Shown here: piece after piece, positions 63,131 to 64,000 of the stretch
Layout of the letters: every line of letters begins with the position of its first letter
How positions within the stretch are numbered: position 1 is the first letter of the stretch
Assembly (NCBI RefSeq): GCF_900104355.1
Contig: NZ_FNIY01000010.1
Span: 1 to 64,000 of the forward strand
Reading direction: 5' to 3'
Length of the DNA: 64,000 bases
From: Phyllobacterium sp. OV277
GTDB lineage: Bacteria > Pseudomonadota > Alphaproteobacteria > Rhizobiales > Rhizobiaceae
Notes under the pieces: model-generated
What the model saw: the letters and a program-made list of their open reading frames with translations, nothing else
Told to the model about the DNA's origin: nothing
The model's database searches: none
Made by a program: the position numbers and the translations under genes

Positions 63131-64000
63131 AGCATTGTCCTCCTTGTACGGAAGACAAGCCAGAGGAAGAATGGCGCACCGATGATGGCGGTCAATACAC
63201 CAAGCTTCAGATCACGGCCCGGCGCAATCAGGCGTACAAGAACATCCGCTGCCAGTAGCATTGACGCGCCGCCAAGCGCACTCGCCGGAAGCAGGCGCGA
63301 AGGCCGCGCACCGACCAGCGGTCGCAGGACATGCGGGACGATAAGCCCGACAAAGCCGATAGCACCCGCAACGGCTGTGGCTGCTCCCACCGAGGCAGCC
63401 GTGCCAAGAATGGCGAAGAGCTGAACCCGTTTGATATTGATACCCATGCTGGCAGCCGCGTCCGGTCCCAGCGTCAAAGCGTCGAGAGATCGGCCAAGAC
63501 TGAACAGAAGCACCCAGCCGACAAGAATGAGCGGTGCGGCAAGCTGCACATGCAGCATGGAACGGTCCGTGAGCGACCCCAGCATCCAGTAGACAATCTC
63601 CATGGCCGCGAAAGGATTGGGCGAGAGGTTCAGTGCCAGCGTGGTCATGGCCCCGGCAAAACTCGACACGGCAATGCCGGCCAGAATGATGGTCAGCGTA
63701 CTGCTGCCGCGACCGGCCAATGCCTGTACCAGCAGCACCGCAAGAACAGCGCCCGCCAGCGCCATGAGAGGCAGGGCAAGCGGAAAGGCGAGTGACAGGC
63801 CGGTATAGATAGCAATCACTGCACCGAGCGACGCCGATGCACTCACACCCAGCAGCCCCGGTTCAGCCAGCGGATTGCGCAGATATCCCTGCAGCACCGC
63901 GCCTGACAGCCCCAGCGTTGCGCCGATCATCAGGCCAAGCAAGGCACGCGGCAATCTTATTTCGCGCATGACCAGCACAATGGCGTCTCCCTGCCCCGTC
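63127..64000 (-). CDS. FecCD-family ABC permease, 5' end beyond the window
   Basis: At least 291 codons of a FecCD/BtuC-type permease; the frame stays open to the window edge and the residues just inside it (TGQGDAIVLVMREIRLPR) are the usual region about 60 residues into such proteins, so the true start lies to the right. Marks: GAVLQGYLRNPLAEPGLLG, AGIAVSSFAGAMTTLALNL and GLIVPHVLRPLVGARPSRLLP. It pairs with the ATPase gene downstream by an ATGA overlap. Confidence 0.92.
   Translation of the reverse strand, partial: TGQGDAIVLVMREIRLPRALLGLMIGATLGLSGAVLQGYLRNPLAEPGLLGVSASASLGAVIAIYTGLSLAFPLALPLMALAGAVLAVLLVQALAGRGSSTLTIILAGIAVSSFAGAMTTLALNLSPNPFAAMEIVYWMLGSLTDRSMLHVQLAAPLILVGWVLLFSLGRSLDALTLGPDAAASMGINIKRVQLFAILGTAASVGAATAVAGAIGFVGLIVPHVLRPLVGARPSRLLPASALGGASMLLAADVLVRLIAPGRDLKLGVLTAIIGAPFFLWLVFRTRRTML

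Noticed and set aside
1-64000. CRISPR arrays, tRNA/rRNA genes, insertion sequences, prophage or integrase genes
   Set aside because: I looked for regular repeat-spacer units, cloverleaf-like segments, transposase motifs and terminal repeats and found none that I could support.

Overview
The window is chromosomal DNA of an alphaproteobacterium, most likely of the order Hyphomicrobiales (Rhizobiales; Brucellaceae, Phyllobacteriaceae or Rhizobiaceae). The reasons are moderately high GC with dense operons and frequent ATGA overlaps, an nrtABC-nirBD-nasA-cysG nitrate operon read out by a NasS/NasT pair as in rhizobia, a class III cyclase with TolB-like and TPR regions, and a large stock of ABC importers. 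I see no rRNA, tRNA, CRISPR array, insertion sequence or prophage. About 58 protein genes are supported, most with visible Shine-Dalgarno sequences; several starts are placed downstream of the longest open frame for that reason.

Layout. 1-3.7 kb: possible end of a gene cut by the window edge, an MFS drug-type exporter, and a convergent adenylate/guanylate cyclase. 3.7-9.3 kb: a membrane protein, a secreted protein, an operon of RidA / class V aminotransferase / atypical SDR, then LysR and glutathione S-transferase genes. 9.3-21 kb: assimilatory nitrate cluster on the minus strand (nasT-nasS, then nrtA-nrtB-ATPase-nirB-nirD-nasA-cysG). Between nasS and nrtA lies a complete control region: a sigma-54 -24/-12 promoter, two hairpins with A1/G4 hexaloops as bound by ANTAR proteins, and an intrinsic terminator whose 5' arm is shared with the second hairpin. 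NtrC-type dyads sit upstream of nrtA and nasT. 21-28.7 kb: a peptide-type ABC importer with its binding protein, an M24 peptidase, an XRE-cupin regulator and a GAF protein.

28.7-42.6 kb: two divergent operons for CoA-thioester breakdown of an aromatic acid, probably 2-aminobenzoate (anthranilate). The left one has a flavin monooxygenase/OYE fusion of the 2-aminobenzoyl-CoA monooxygenase/reductase type, an SDR, a MarR regulator, enoyl-CoA hydratase, acyl-CoA dehydrogenase, aryl-CoA ligase and RidA. The right one has an enoyl-CoA hydratase remnant reduced to 39 codons, a 3-hydroxyacyl-CoA dehydrogenase and a Liv-type ABC importer. Two adjoining palindromes between them are the likely MarR operator.

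42.6-46.2 kb: Zn/Cd/Pb P1B-ATPase with a His-rich linker, its divergent MerR regulator, and an L,D-transpeptidase. 46.4-51.4 kb: a magnesium cluster (mgtA, mgtC, a SLOG/DUF2493 gene, two unrecognised small genes and a 45-codon Pro-containing ORF ahead of mgtA) preceded by a structured leader able to mask the first ribosome binding site. 51.7-64 kb: an ABC exporter, an acyl-CoA ligase behind a 44-bp inverted repeat, an RND efflux pair, a large MscS-type channel, and the start of an iron-siderophore/haem/cobalamin-type ABC importer that runs off the right edge.

The strongest candidates for something new are the magnesium-cluster leader and small ORFs. The nitrate leader is the clearest regulatory element but follows a known mechanism.
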